Below are positions 1 to 7,822 of a stretch of DNA of 64,000 nt, one piece after another; position 1 is the first letter of the stretch, and each line of letters starts with the position of its first letter. The position numbers and the translations under genes are program-made. Below the pieces are notes generated by a model, which was not told the origin of the DNA, searched no databases, and saw nothing but the letters and a program-made list of their open reading frames with translations. Origin of the DNA: PALSA-505 sp963699015 (lineage in GTDB: Bacteria > Actinomycetota > Actinomycetes > Streptosporangiales > Streptosporangiaceae). The stretch is from positions 1,364,001-1,428,000 of the forward strand of contig CAVOSX010000001.1 in NCBI GenBank assembly GCA_963699015.1. Reading direction: 5' to 3'.

Positions 1-885
1 CCAGCAGTCCACCCGCGCGTGCTGCAGATCCTCCTCCCGCTGCCGTGTCGCTGCGTCCGGGTCGGCGGCGAGCACGGCCCGCGCGATCGCCCGGCGCAGC
101 TGACCGGTGGTCAAGTCGGGTGCGTCCGGCAGCACCGCCGCCTGCACGGCAGCAGCGTGCGCTGCGGTGAGTGCGGCCACCGCCGCGGCGATGATCTTCG
201 CCTTGGCCAGGTCGATCCGCCCGGCGGCCAGCGCCGACCCGGTAGCAGCCAGCGGGCCGGCCAGATCCAGGGCCAGGCCAACCTCGTCCTGGGCGGCCCG
301 GCTGGTCAGCGTCAGCGCCGCGGCCACCTCATCGGGGATGAACTCGCTCAGCCGCCGCGGCATCCGCCCTGGGGCGGCGGGCGGGCTGCCATCGGCCGGG
401 CGGCGGCGGGCCAGCTCGGCCACCGCAGCCAGCTCACCGGCCGCCGCCCATGAGGCCACCCGCCGCCAGGCCCGCAGCACCCCGACCAGCTCATCGTCGC
501 CGACCTCGCTGAGGCGGTCGTGCGCGTCGGCGGCGAATCCGGCCAGCGGCAGGCCCGCGGCCAGCATGTCCAGCACCCCTCCGTCGGTGAATCCGGCCCC
601 GTTTCCCGATCCGTCCCGCTGCCCGAATCCGGCCGGCCACGCCTGCGGCCCGGCCTGGGTCCGGAAGCTCAGCGGCCACGCCGGGACGGGCGGGCCGCAG
701 ACCTCGGCGGCCAGTGCGTCCAGCTCCGTGCCATCCAGGCCCGCCAGCTCGGCCGGGCGGTCGAAGTCCGGGTCCGGCCAGCCGTCCACCTCGTCATCGG
801 CCGGCGGGACGTCCTCGGCGGTCAGCGAGGCCAGCACGGCCTCCAGGATCTCTTCCTGCGACTCCTGCCGCGGCGCTGCCGACAC
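1..885 (-). CDS. DUF222 (13E12-type) protein, N-terminal part, cut by window edge
   Basis: The reading frame starts at GTG 885-883, preceded by a strong GGGGGAGGTG ribosome site, and stays open for 295 codons to base 1, so the C-terminus lies outside the window. The first ~100 residues are acidic and low complexity. Then comes a helical, Ala/Leu-rich region with the phrases LSEVGDDELVGVLRAWRR, ELAAVAELARRRP and TTGQLRRAIARAVLAADPDA, which are typical of DUF222. In actinobacteria DUF222 proteins usually carry a C-terminal HNH nuclease domain. That domain is not visible here and is only inferred. They are often multi-copy and associated with mobile DNA, which fits the neighbouring insertion sequence. 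Function is not established for the family. Confidence 0.8.
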   Translation of the reverse strand, partial: MSAAPRQESQEEILEAVLASLTAEDVPPADDEVDGWPDPDFDRPAELAGLDGTELDALAAEVCGPPVPAWPLSFRTQAGPQAWPAGFGQRDGSGNGAGFTDGGVLDMLAAGLPLAGFAADAHDRLSEVGDDELVGVLRAWRRVASWAAAGELAAVAELARRRPADGSPPAAPGRMPRRLSEFIPDEVAAALTLTSRAAQDEVGLALDLAGPLAATGSALAAGRIDLAKAKIIAAAVAALTAAHAAAVQAAVLPDAPDLTTGQLRRAIARAVLAADPDAATRQREEDLQHARVDCW

Positions 886-1155
886 CTGCCCACCTCCCCC
901 TGGCGCGGGAAATCCGAGAAACTGGATGTTCTTCGAATACACTATCGGATACTTCTGATGATCTGCGGCACGACGACACACGACACGCCGGCAAATTGCG
1001 CCGCGTCTCACACGGCGGCGGTGGCAGAGTCAGGGTCTACGCCGGTGGTGCCTCAGCGACCTTGCGGGCGAATCCGGGCCTAGAACCACCGGGCATCTCC
1101 CTCGCTCGCCTTGCGAACGAATCCCGTCATGCTCACCTCGCCAGGGTCATGCCTT
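886..1155. other. Intergenic stretch between DUF222 gene and IS
   Basis: No convincing gene is seen here. The part next to the DUF222 start (about 925-960) is locally AT-richer and includes TTCGAA, so it probably holds that gene's promoter, but no clean -35/-10 pair could be chosen. The rest is GC-rich without obvious hairpins and ends at the left inverted repeat of the IS. Confidence 0.5.
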
Positions 1156-2103
1156 AGCGTCTGATTAATCGCGGCTGGGGACCGGCTGGTGTGTCGGTCG
1201 GGCGAGATGGCGGGCGCAGGCCCCATGATCCCGATGTGTGACGATCAAGAAAACGATGGGGCCCGCGCGTGCTCACAGTACGCGCCCGCCCCGAGGGACC
1301 ACAGGCGCTATCCCAGTGACCTGACCGATGCGCAGTGGCAGGTCATCGCCCCGCACCTGCCCGCTGATCAGCCCGGGCGGCGGGGCCGGCCGCGGATCTG
1401 GCCGCGGCGCCGGATCATCGAGGCGATCTTGTACCTGGACCGCACCGGGTGCGCCTGGCGGTACCTGCCCAGCGACTTCCCGCCCTGGCAGACCGTCTAC
1501 GGCTACTTCGCCGCCTGGCGCGACGACGGCACCTTAGCCCGCCTGCACGCCACGCTGCGCGCCCAGGTCCGCACGGCCGCCGGGCGCCATGCTGAGCCCA
1601 CCGCCGCGGTCATCGACTCCCAGTCCGTCCGCGCCGCCGACACCGTGCCAAGAGCGAGCCGGGGCTGGGACAACGCCAAGAAAGTCAACGGCCGCAAACG
1701 GCACATCGCCGTGGACACCACCGGCCTGCTGCTGGCCGTGGTGATCACCACCGCCAGCGTCCAGGACCGCGACGGCGCCCGGCCGCTGCTGTGGAACCTC
1801 CGCCGTGCATGCGCGAAGGTCCTGCTGGTCTGGGCCGACGCCGGATATGCCGCCGGGAAACTGGCCACCTGGGCCACCGCCTTGGCGATGACCACCCAGA
1901 TCGTGGCCAAGCGCGACCGGCACACCTTCGAAGTGCTGCCCCGCAGGTGGGTCGTGGAGCGGACGTTCGCCTGGATCAGCAAGCACCGCCGCACCGTCCG
2001 CGACTACGAGCACCTGCCCGCCAGCCACGAAGCCATGATCTTGTGGGCCATGATCGCCCTTATGACCCGCCGCCTCACCCAGCCCACCGAATAATCAGAT
2101 GCT
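1156..2103 (+). mobile_element. Complete IS5-family insertion sequence
   Basis: A single transposase gene is bounded by imperfect inverted repeats. The left arm (1156-1171) reads AGCGTCTGATTAATCG and the right arm, reverse-complemented from 2088-2103, reads AGCATCTGATTATTCG: 14 of 16 positions match. A GGCTGGG run further extends the similarity on both sides. The element is about 948 bp, a normal size for IS5-family members. The transposase stop codon lies inside the right repeat. No clear target duplication is seen: TTAG occurs near both ends but is not placed symmetrically relative to the repeats. Both repeats and the gene are intact, so the copy looks recent and possibly active. The exact ends are estimates (a few bases). 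Confidence 0.8.
1189..2094 (+). CDS. IS5-family transposase (DDE type)
   Basis: This 301-residue frame encodes a full DDE transposase of the IS5 superfamily. It starts with an N-terminal DUF4096-like DNA-binding region (YPSDLTDAQWQVIAPHLP, then GRPRIW). The first catalytic Asp is in AVIDSQSVR, the second in VWADAGYA, and the Glu in RRWVVERTFAWISKHRR. Many relatives of the IS427 group need a frameshift to join two frames; here a single frame covers everything. GTG 1189 is the longest start. ATG 1225 or 1234 is equally plausible, since homology begins near YPSDLT. Leu-116 is a TTA codon, rare in this DNA, which fits a foreign origin. Confidence 0.9.
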   Translation: MCRSGEMAGAGPMIPMCDDQENDGARACSQYAPAPRDHRRYPSDLTDAQWQVIAPHLPADQPGRRGRPRIWPRRRIIEAILYLDRTGCAWRYLPSDFPPWQTVYGYFAAWRDDGTLARLHATLRAQVRTAAGRHAEPTAAVIDSQSVRAADTVPRASRGWDNAKKVNGRKRHIAVDTTGLLLAVVITTASVQDRDGARPLLWNLRRACAKVLLVWADAGYAAGKLATWATALAMTTQIVAKRDRHTFEVLPRRWVVERTFAWISKHRRTVRDYEHLPASHEAMILWAMIALMTRRLTQPTE

Positions 2104-2106
2104 CAC

Positions 2107-2484
2107 TTAGCCGTGGTCGTGGCTCAGATCGACGATGCAGAACCGGTTGCCGTCGGGGTCGGCCAGCACGACGAAGTCCGGGTCGTCGGGATAGCGATCC
2201 CAGTCCACCCGTTCGGCGCCCAGCGACACCAGGCGCGCTGCCTCCGACTCCTGCTCGGCGGCGTTGGTCACGTGCAGGTCCAGGTGCAGCCGCGGGTGGT
2301 CCTCCGGTGGCGTCTGGCTGGTCTGCAGCGCGATCGCGGTTCCCGGCCCACCTGGCGGGACGAGCACTCTCGCCCAGCCGCCGAATCCGTCCTCGCGCAG
2401 CTCGTAGCCCAGCGCCGCCGACCAGAATGCCGCGGCCCGCCGGACATCGGTGACACCCAGCACCACCACGCCGAACGACAGCAT
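2107..2484 (-). CDS. VOC-family (glyoxalase-like) protein
   Basis: A 125-residue single-domain protein of the vicinal-oxygen-chelate fold (Glyoxalase_6-like). The beta-alpha-beta-beta-beta modules are visible: VVVLGVTDVRRAAAFWSAAL at the N-terminus, LHLDLHV in the middle, and DPDFVVLADPDGNRFCIVD at the end. Possible metal ligands are the His of LHLDLH and the acidic residue pattern near the C-terminus, but the substrate is unknown; family members include lyases, dioxygenases and resistance proteins. It is the last gene of the minus-strand run behind rpiB (17 nt gap). Its TAA stop lies only 4 nt outside the IS right end, so insertion took place just beyond the gene and appears not to have truncated it. 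Confidence 0.85.
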   Translation of the reverse strand: MLSFGVVVLGVTDVRRAAAFWSAALGYELREDGFGGWARVLVPPGGPGTAIALQTSQTPPEDHPRLHLDLHVTNAAEQESEAARLVSLGAERVDWDRYPDDPDFVVLADPDGNRFCIVDLSHDHG

Positions 2485-2501
2485 CGCCGATCCTGGCCGC
2501 G

Positions 2502-2972
2502 CTAGCCGGGCAGCGGGGGCAGTTCGCCGGTTTTCTCGTACTCGGCGATCATCGCCAGCCGCCGGACGTGCCTGGACTCGCCGGAGAACGGCGTCTCCAC
2601 GAACACCCGGGCGAAGCCGACCGCGTCGGCCACCGGGTACATCCGGGCGCCCAGGCTGAGCACGTTCGCGTCGTTGTGCAGCCTGGCCAGCTGCGCGGTC
2701 TCGTCGGTCCAGGCCACCGCCGCGCGGACACCGGGGATCTTGTTCGCGGCGATCTGCTCGCCGTTGCCGGATCCGCCGATGATGATGCCGAGGCTGCCCG
2801 GGTCCGCGATGACGCCCTGCGCGGCGCGCATGACGTACGGGGGGTAGTCGTCGTCGTGGTGATAGGCGGCTGGCCCGCAGTCGATCGGTTCATGCCCGGC
2901 GCTGGCCAGCCATTCAATGAGGGCGGCTTTCAGCTCAAACCCCGCGTGATCAGATCCTAGATAGACGCGCAC
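2502..2972 (-). CDS. rpiB: Ribose-5-phosphate isomerase B (RpiB/LacAB family)
   Basis: A 156-residue protein matching the RpiB/LacAB sugar isomerase family over its full length. It begins MRVYLGSDHAGFELK, with the conserved SDHAG sugar-phosphate site, and contains GIIIGGSGNGEQIAANK (phosphate-binding loop) and LHNDANVLSLGAR. RpiB interconverts ribose-5-phosphate and ribulose-5-phosphate in the pentose phosphate pathway. In RpiB the catalytic base is often a Cys in the loop (GTGIG or GSGNG variants); here the motif reads GGSGNGE without Cys, as in mycobacterial RpiB, which uses Glu instead. GTG is the start codon. It sits 13 nt downstream of the aldehyde dehydrogenase and is probably cotranscribed with it. 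Confidence 0.9.
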   Translation of the reverse strand: MRVYLGSDHAGFELKAALIEWLASAGHEPIDCGPAAYHHDDDYPPYVMRAAQGVIADPGSLGIIIGGSGNGEQIAANKIPGVRAAVAWTDETAQLARLHNDANVLSLGARMYPVADAVGFARVFVETPFSGESRHVRRLAMIAEYEKTGELPPLPG

Positions 2973-2985
2973 GGCTGCCAGTCTG

Positions 2986-4398
2986 TCAGAACTGCAGGGA
3001 CTTAACCTCCAGGAACTCCTCCATGCCGTGCACGCCGAGCTCGCGCCCGTACCCGGACTCGCCGAATCCCCCGAACGGGGCCACGGGATTGAACGCGCCG
3101 CCGTTGATCTCGACCTGCCCGGCCCGCAGCCGCCGGCCTACCGCCGCGGCCCGGTCCGGGTCGGCGGACCAGACCGCAGCCGCCAGGCCGTACCGGGTGC
3201 CGTTGGCGATCTCGACGGCCTCGTCCTCACTGCCGTAGCCGATGACCGACAGCACCGGGCCGAAGATCTCCTCCTGGGCGATCGTCATGTCCGGCCTGAC
3301 GTTGCTGAACACCGTGGGCTGCACGAAATAGCCGCTGGGCATGCCCTCCGGCGGCTCCGCGCCGCCGGTCGCGAGGGTGGCTCCATCGGACATACCGCGC
3401 TCGATGAAGCCCCGGACCCGGTCGCGCTGGGTGGCCGAGACGAGCGGGCCGAGCCGGGTTCCCTCGGCCATCGGGTCGCCGACGGTGTAGCGCCCGGCGG
3501 CCTTGACGGCCAGCGAGACGGCTTCGTCGCAGGAGTCGGCGGGAACCAGCATGCGGGTGAGCGCGGTGCAGGTCTGGCCGGAGTTGATGAAGGCCTTCGC
3601 GACACCGACCTTGACCGCGGTTCCCAGGTCGGCGTCGGGCAAGATCACGTTGGCGGACTTGCCGCCGAGCTCGAGGGTCACCCGCTTGACGGTCTGCGAC
3701 GCGAGCTCGGCGACCCGCTTGCCCGCCCGGGCCGAGCCGGTGAACGACACCGCGTCGATGCCGGGATGGCTGGCGATCGCCTCGCCGACCACCGGGCCGG
3801 TGCCGCTCACCAGGTTGAACACTCCCGGCGGCAGGTTGATCTCGTGGAATATCGCGGCCAGCTCGTAGGCGGCGAGCGGCGCGACCTCGCTCGGCTTCAG
3901 CACCGCGGTGCAGCCCGCCGCGAGCGCCGCCGCGACCTTGGCCACGATCTGATGCAGCGGGTAATTCCACGGCGTGATCATCCCGGCCACGCCGACCGGC
4001 TCGCGCACGACCAGGGAGTTACCGGACCGCTCGCCGCCGAAGTCGTAGTAGCCGAGCAGCTCCACATAGCTGGCGAGCACGGCGAGCGGCAGGCCGACCT
4101 GTACCTTCCTGGCGAAGGGCAGCGGCGAGCCCATATCCGCCGCGACCGTGGCGGCGATCTCGTCCGCGCGCTCGGCCAGCAGCCCGTGCGCGGCGTCGAG
4201 GAACCCGGCCCGCTCGGCCGCGGAGGTGGCTGCCCAGCCCCCCGACGCCTTCCCGGCGGCGGCCACTGCCGCGTCGACGTCGGACGGGTCCCCCGCCGGG
4301 ACCTGGTCGATGACCTGTTCCGTGGCGGGGTTGACGACGTCGATGGCGGTCCGGCTGGCGGACGGGGTCCAGGCCCCGCCGACATAGTTGTCGCGCAT
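2986..4398 (-). CDS. NAD(P)-dependent aldehyde dehydrogenase
   Basis: A 470-residue member of the aldehyde dehydrogenase superfamily. It oxidises an aldehyde to the acid with NAD(P)+ in the cytoplasm; the substrate is unknown. The protein starts MRDNYVGGAW and shows ITPWNYPLHQ (cofactor-binding Trp-Asn), LKPSEVAPL, FTGSARAGKRVA (Rossmann G-loop), LELGGKSANVI (general-base Glu) and FINSGQTCTALTR with the catalytic Cys at about residue 277, followed by QEEIFGPVLSV. ATG 4398 was chosen because GAGGATT lies 7 nt upstream and the family N-terminus begins there. The frame stays open upstream, but that part is antisense-like low-complexity sequence overlapping the DsbA-family gene. It is probably in an operon with rpiB and the DsbA-like gene. 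Confidence 0.92.
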   Translation of the reverse strand: MRDNYVGGAWTPSASRTAIDVVNPATEQVIDQVPAGDPSDVDAAVAAAGKASGGWAATSAAERAGFLDAAHGLLAERADEIAATVAADMGSPLPFARKVQVGLPLAVLASYVELLGYYDFGGERSGNSLVVREPVGVAGMITPWNYPLHQIVAKVAAALAAGCTAVLKPSEVAPLAAYELAAIFHEINLPPGVFNLVSGTGPVVGEAIASHPGIDAVSFTGSARAGKRVAELASQTVKRVTLELGGKSANVILPDADLGTAVKVGVAKAFINSGQTCTALTRMLVPADSCDEAVSLAVKAAGRYTVGDPMAEGTRLGPLVSATQRDRVRGFIERGMSDGATLATGGAEPPEGMPSGYFVQPTVFSNVRPDMTIAQEEIFGPVLSVIGYGSEDEAVEIANGTRYGLAAAVWSADPDRAAAVGRRLRAGQVEINGGAFNPVAPFGGFGESGYGRELGVHGMEEFLEVKSLQF

Positions 4399-4469
4399 GG
4401 CGCAATCCTCGCGCACGCGGCCGCCGCAGGCGAACCGGGGGCGCCGGGCGCCGGCCTGCGGCGCCCGGG

Positions 4470-5087
4470 TCAGTCGAAGATCGGGTCCCGGTAGCGGCTG
4501 CGCTTCAGCTCGAAGAAGCCGTCGGTCTGCGCGATCAGCCGCACGCCGTCCCAGAGCTTGCCGGCGTCTTCGCCGCGCGGGATGGGGGACAGCACGGGGC
4601 CGAAGACCGAGGTTCCCTGCACCGTGATGATGGGCGTGCCGACCTCGTAGCCGACCCGCTCGATGCCCTCGGCGTGCGAGGCCCGGACCGCTTCGTCGTA
4701 CTGGGTGGAGTCCACCGCGTCGGCGAGGTCGGCCGGCAGTCCCGCATCGGCCAGCGCGGCCTCGATCGTAGCCCGGTCCCTCGGCATCTCCTCGTTGTGG
4801 AAGCGCGTGCCGATGGCGGTGTACAGCGGGCCGAGCACCTCCGGGCCGTACTTGGCCTCCGCGGCGACGCACACCCGGACCGGCCCCCAGGCCTTGGCCA
4901 GTCCCTCCCGGTAGCTCTCCGGCAGGTCTTCCTTGTCCTCGTTGAGCACGGCCAGGCTCATCACGTGCCAGCGCGGCTCGACCGGCCGGACCTTCTCGAC
5001 CTCAACCATCCATCGCGAGGTGATCCAGGCCCACGGGCACAGCGGGTCGAACCAGAAATCGACGGGGACGGGCTCCTGCTCAGCCAT
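4470..5087 (-). CDS. DsbA-family protein, mycothiol-dependent nitroreductase (Rv2466c) type
   Basis: A 205-residue thioredoxin-fold protein with a helical insertion. It starts at ATG 5087 behind AGAAGGAGTCAGC, an excellent ribosome site. The opening (VDFWFDPLCPWAWITSRW) is characteristic of the Rv2466c group, described as mycothiol-dependent reductases. The active-site motif is C17-P-W-A20: the second position of the CxxC pair is Ala, so only a monothiol mechanism is possible. Later landmarks are YTAIGTRFH, the cis-Pro loop GTPIITVQG, and FGPVLSPIPRG. It is divergently transcribed from pepN (164 nt apart) and lies upstream of the aldehyde dehydrogenase. The name follows family similarity; activity is inferred. 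Confidence 0.85.
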   Translation of the reverse strand: MAEQEPVPVDFWFDPLCPWAWITSRWMVEVEKVRPVEPRWHVMSLAVLNEDKEDLPESYREGLAKAWGPVRVCVAAEAKYGPEVLGPLYTAIGTRFHNEEMPRDRATIEAALADAGLPADLADAVDSTQYDEAVRASHAEGIERVGYEVGTPIITVQGTSVFGPVLSPIPRGEDAGKLWDGVRLIAQTDGFFELKRSRYRDPIFD

Positions 5088-5251
5088 GCTGACTCCTTCT
5101 CGTGGGGGGTACACAGCCGACAACCAGCGCCCCCCGCCACGGCATTCCGCCTGCCGGCGTGACAGGATGCCGGGGCGGCCTGAGCATACGATGCCAGGTC
5201 CGGGCCGGGCGCACGACGCCGGGGAACCTGAGCACGCGAAGGGGATGTCAG

Positions 5252-7822
5252 GTGGCAGGAAACCTTACCCGCGAGGAGGCGCGTCAGCGAGCCGCACTGA
5301 TCGACGTGAAGTCGTACGCAGTCGAGCTGGACCTGGCAAGGCCTGCCGACGAGCCGCTCACCTTCGGGTCGGTCACCGTGATCAGATTCGACTGCTCGAA
5401 CCCCGGGGCCGCGACCTTCGTCGACCTGATCGCCCCGGCCGTCAACGAGATCACCCTGAACGGAACCCAACTGGACCCCGCCGCGTTCGACGGCGCCCGC
5501 ATCGAGCTGACCGGCCTGGCCGCGGAGAACGAGCTGCGGGTGGCCGCCGAGTGCGCCTACTCGCGTCACGGCGAGGGCCTGCACCGGTTCACCGACCCCG
5601 CCGACGGCGACGTCTACCTGTACTCGGATCTGGAGACGTTCGACGCGCACGAGGTCTACGCCTGCTTTGACCAGCCCGATCTCAAGGCCGCCTTCGAGCT
5701 GGCCGTCCGCGCGCCTGCCGGCTGGCTGGTCGTCTCGAACAATGCCCCGGACATCACCGACCAGGCCGCCGACGAGCCCGCCGTCGGGTACTGGCACTTC
5801 CCGCCGACGCCGCCGGTGCCGACCTACATCACCGCGGTCGCGGCCGGCCCTTACCACGTGGTGCGCAGCGAGCACGACGGCATCCCGCTCGGCATCTACT
5901 GCCGCGCGTCGCTGGCCGCCTACCTGGACGCCGCGGAGATCTTCGAGGTGACCAGGCAGGGCCTCGACTTCTTCCAGGAGGCGTTCGGCCGGAGGTACCC
6001 GTTCGCCAAGTACGACCAGCTCTTCGTGCCCGAATTCAAGGAAGGCGCGATGGAGAACGCCGGCTGCGTGACGATTGTGGAGAGCTACATCTTCCGGTCC
6101 CGGGTCACCGACTTCGCCCGCGAGGCCCGGGCCGAGACCATCTTGCACGAGATGGCGCACATGTGGTTCGGCGACCTGGTCACCATGCGCTGGTGGGATG
6201 ACCTGTGGCTGAACGAGTCGTTCGCCACCTGGGCGGGCACGCTGGCCCAGGCCGAGGCGACCCGCTGGTCGTCGGCCTGGACCACGTTCGCGCAGCTGTA
6301 CAAGGGCTGGGCGTACCGGCAGGACCAGCTGCCGTCCACGCACCCCATCGCGGCGGACATTCCCGACATCCACGCGGTCGAGGTGAACTTCGACGGCATC
6401 ACCTACGCCAAGGGCGCGGCGGTGCTCAAGCAGCTGGTCGCCTACGTCGGCCGGGACAACTTCCTGGCCGGGCTGCGCCGCTACTTCGACGCTCATGCCT
6501 GGGGCAACGCGACGCTGCATGATCTGCTCGCGGCCGTCGAGGAATCCTCAGGCCGGGATCTGTCCGGGTGGTCGAAACAGTGGCTGGAGACCGCGGGCGT
6601 CAACACGCTGCGCCCGGAATACCAGGCAGGCCCGGACGACACGATCACCCGCTTCGCGGTCCGGCAGGAAGCGCCGGCCAGCCACCCGGTGCTGCGCACG
6701 CACCGGATCGCGATCGGGCTGTATGACCGCACCGGATCGGGCCCGGGCTCGCTCGTCCGGCGCCGTCAGGTGGAGACCGACGTGGCCGGCGAGCTGACCG
6801 AGGTACCCGAGCTGGCCGGCGAGCGCCGCCCGGCCCTGGTCCTGGTCAACGACGACGACCTGGCCTACGCCAAGATGCGGCTGGATGACCGTTCGATGCG
6901 CACCCTCATCGAGGGCATCGGCGATTTCGCCGACTCGCTGCCCGCAACGCTGTGCTGGGCCGCGGCCTGGGACATGTGCCGGGACGGCGAGATGGCCGCG
7001 CGCGACTACCTGCGGCTGGTGCTGTCTGGCCTCGCGTCCGTTCGGGACATAGCCGTGGCGCAGACGCTGCTGCGCCAGGCCACCGCGGCGGTGCGCAGGT
7101 ACGCCGATCCGGCCTGGCGGCAGACCGGACTGAGCCTGCTGGCCGACACGCTCGGAGACCTGCTGGACGAGGCCGAGCCTGGCTCGGACGAGCAGCTGGC
7201 CTACCTGCAGGCGCTCGCCCGGGTGGCCATCGCGCCCCGGCACACCGACCTGCTGCGCGGGCTGCTGGACGGCTCCGTCGCGCTCGACGGGCTGGCTGTG
7301 GACACCGACCTGCGGTGGTCGCTGCTGCAGCGGCTGGTGACCCTCGGCCTGGCCGGCCGCCCGGAGATCGACGCGGAGCTGGCCGCCGATGTCACCGACG
7401 AGGGCGAGCGGCGCGCCGCGTCCTGCGGCGCGGCTATCCCGGAGGCCGAGGCCAAGGCAGCGGCCTGGGAGGAGATCACCGGCGGCAAGCTGCCCAACGC
7501 GACGTTCAAGGCCGTGCTGAACGGCTTCATGAGCCCCGATCAGGACGGGTTGCTCGAACCGTATGCCCGCCGCTACTTCGACGTGCTCGCCGACGTGTGG
7601 CGGGACTGGAAGTCCGACATGGCGCAGTACTTCGCCAGCTACGCCTACCCGGTCACCGCGATCAGCGAGCAGACCATCCGGGCCACCGACGACTACATCG
7701 ACTGGACCACCCCGCCGCCGCCGCTGCGCCGCCTGCTCATCGAGAACCGGGACGACGTCGCGCGCGCGCTGCGCTGCCAGGCGCGGGACCGCCAGGCCGG
7801 CCAGGCCCAGGCGGGTTCCTGA
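5252..7822 (+). CDS. pepN: Aminopeptidase N (M1 family)
   Basis: An 856-residue zinc metallopeptidase that removes N-terminal residues from peptides in the cytoplasm. GTG 5252 is chosen because AAGGGG lies at a suitable distance upstream and the conserved N-terminus (NLTREEARQRAALIDV) begins there; the frame is open further upstream without homology. The exopeptidase motif GAMEN is at about residues 265-269. The zinc site HEMAH is at 299-303, with the third ligand Glu322 in LWLNESFATW. The catalytic Tyr region and a C-terminal ERAP1-like helical domain follow. Length fits actinobacterial PepN. The last 86 nt overlap the 3' end of convergent malQ. Confidence 0.95.
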   Translation: MAGNLTREEARQRAALIDVKSYAVELDLARPADEPLTFGSVTVIRFDCSNPGAATFVDLIAPAVNEITLNGTQLDPAAFDGARIELTGLAAENELRVAAECAYSRHGEGLHRFTDPADGDVYLYSDLETFDAHEVYACFDQPDLKAAFELAVRAPAGWLVVSNNAPDITDQAADEPAVGYWHFPPTPPVPTYITAVAAGPYHVVRSEHDGIPLGIYCRASLAAYLDAAEIFEVTRQGLDFFQEAFGRRYPFAKYDQLFVPEFKEGAMENAGCVTIVESYIFRSRVTDFAREARAETILHEMAHMWFGDLVTMRWWDDLWLNESFATWAGTLAQAEATRWSSAWTTFAQLYKGWAYRQDQLPSTHPIAADIPDIHAVEVNFDGITYAKGAAVLKQLVAYVGRDNFLAGLRRYFDAHAWGNATLHDLLAAVEESSGRDLSGWSKQWLETAGVNTLRPEYQAGPDDTITRFAVRQEAPASHPVLRTHRIAIGLYDRTGSGPGSLVRRRQVETDVAGELTEVPELAGERRPALVLVNDDDLAYAKMRLDDRSMRTLIEGIGDFADSLPATLCWAAAWDMCRDGEMAARDYLRLVLSGLASVRDIAVAQTLLRQATAAVRRYADPAWRQTGLSLLADTLGDLLDEAEPGSDEQLAYLQALARVAIAPRHTDLLRGLLDGSVALDGLAVDTDLRWSLLQRLVTLGLAGRPEIDAELAADVTDEGERRAASCGAAIPEAEAKAAAWEEITGGKLPNATFKAVLNGFMSPDQDGLLEPYARRYFDVLADVWRDWKSDMAQYFASYAYPVTAISEQTIRATDDYIDWTTPPPPLRRLLIENRDDVARALRCQARDRQAGQAQAGS

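Noticed and set aside
915..960. SOS-box-like sequence upstream of the DUF222 gene
   Set aside because: TTCGAA is present, but the second half-site and spacing expected for an actinobacterial LexA box (TCGAAC-N4-GTTCGA) do not match well.
1154..2110. TTAG target-site duplication of the insertion sequence
   Set aside because: TTAG appears at 1154-1157 and 2107-2110, but at unequal distances from the inverted repeats; it overlaps the left repeat, so it is probably coincidence.
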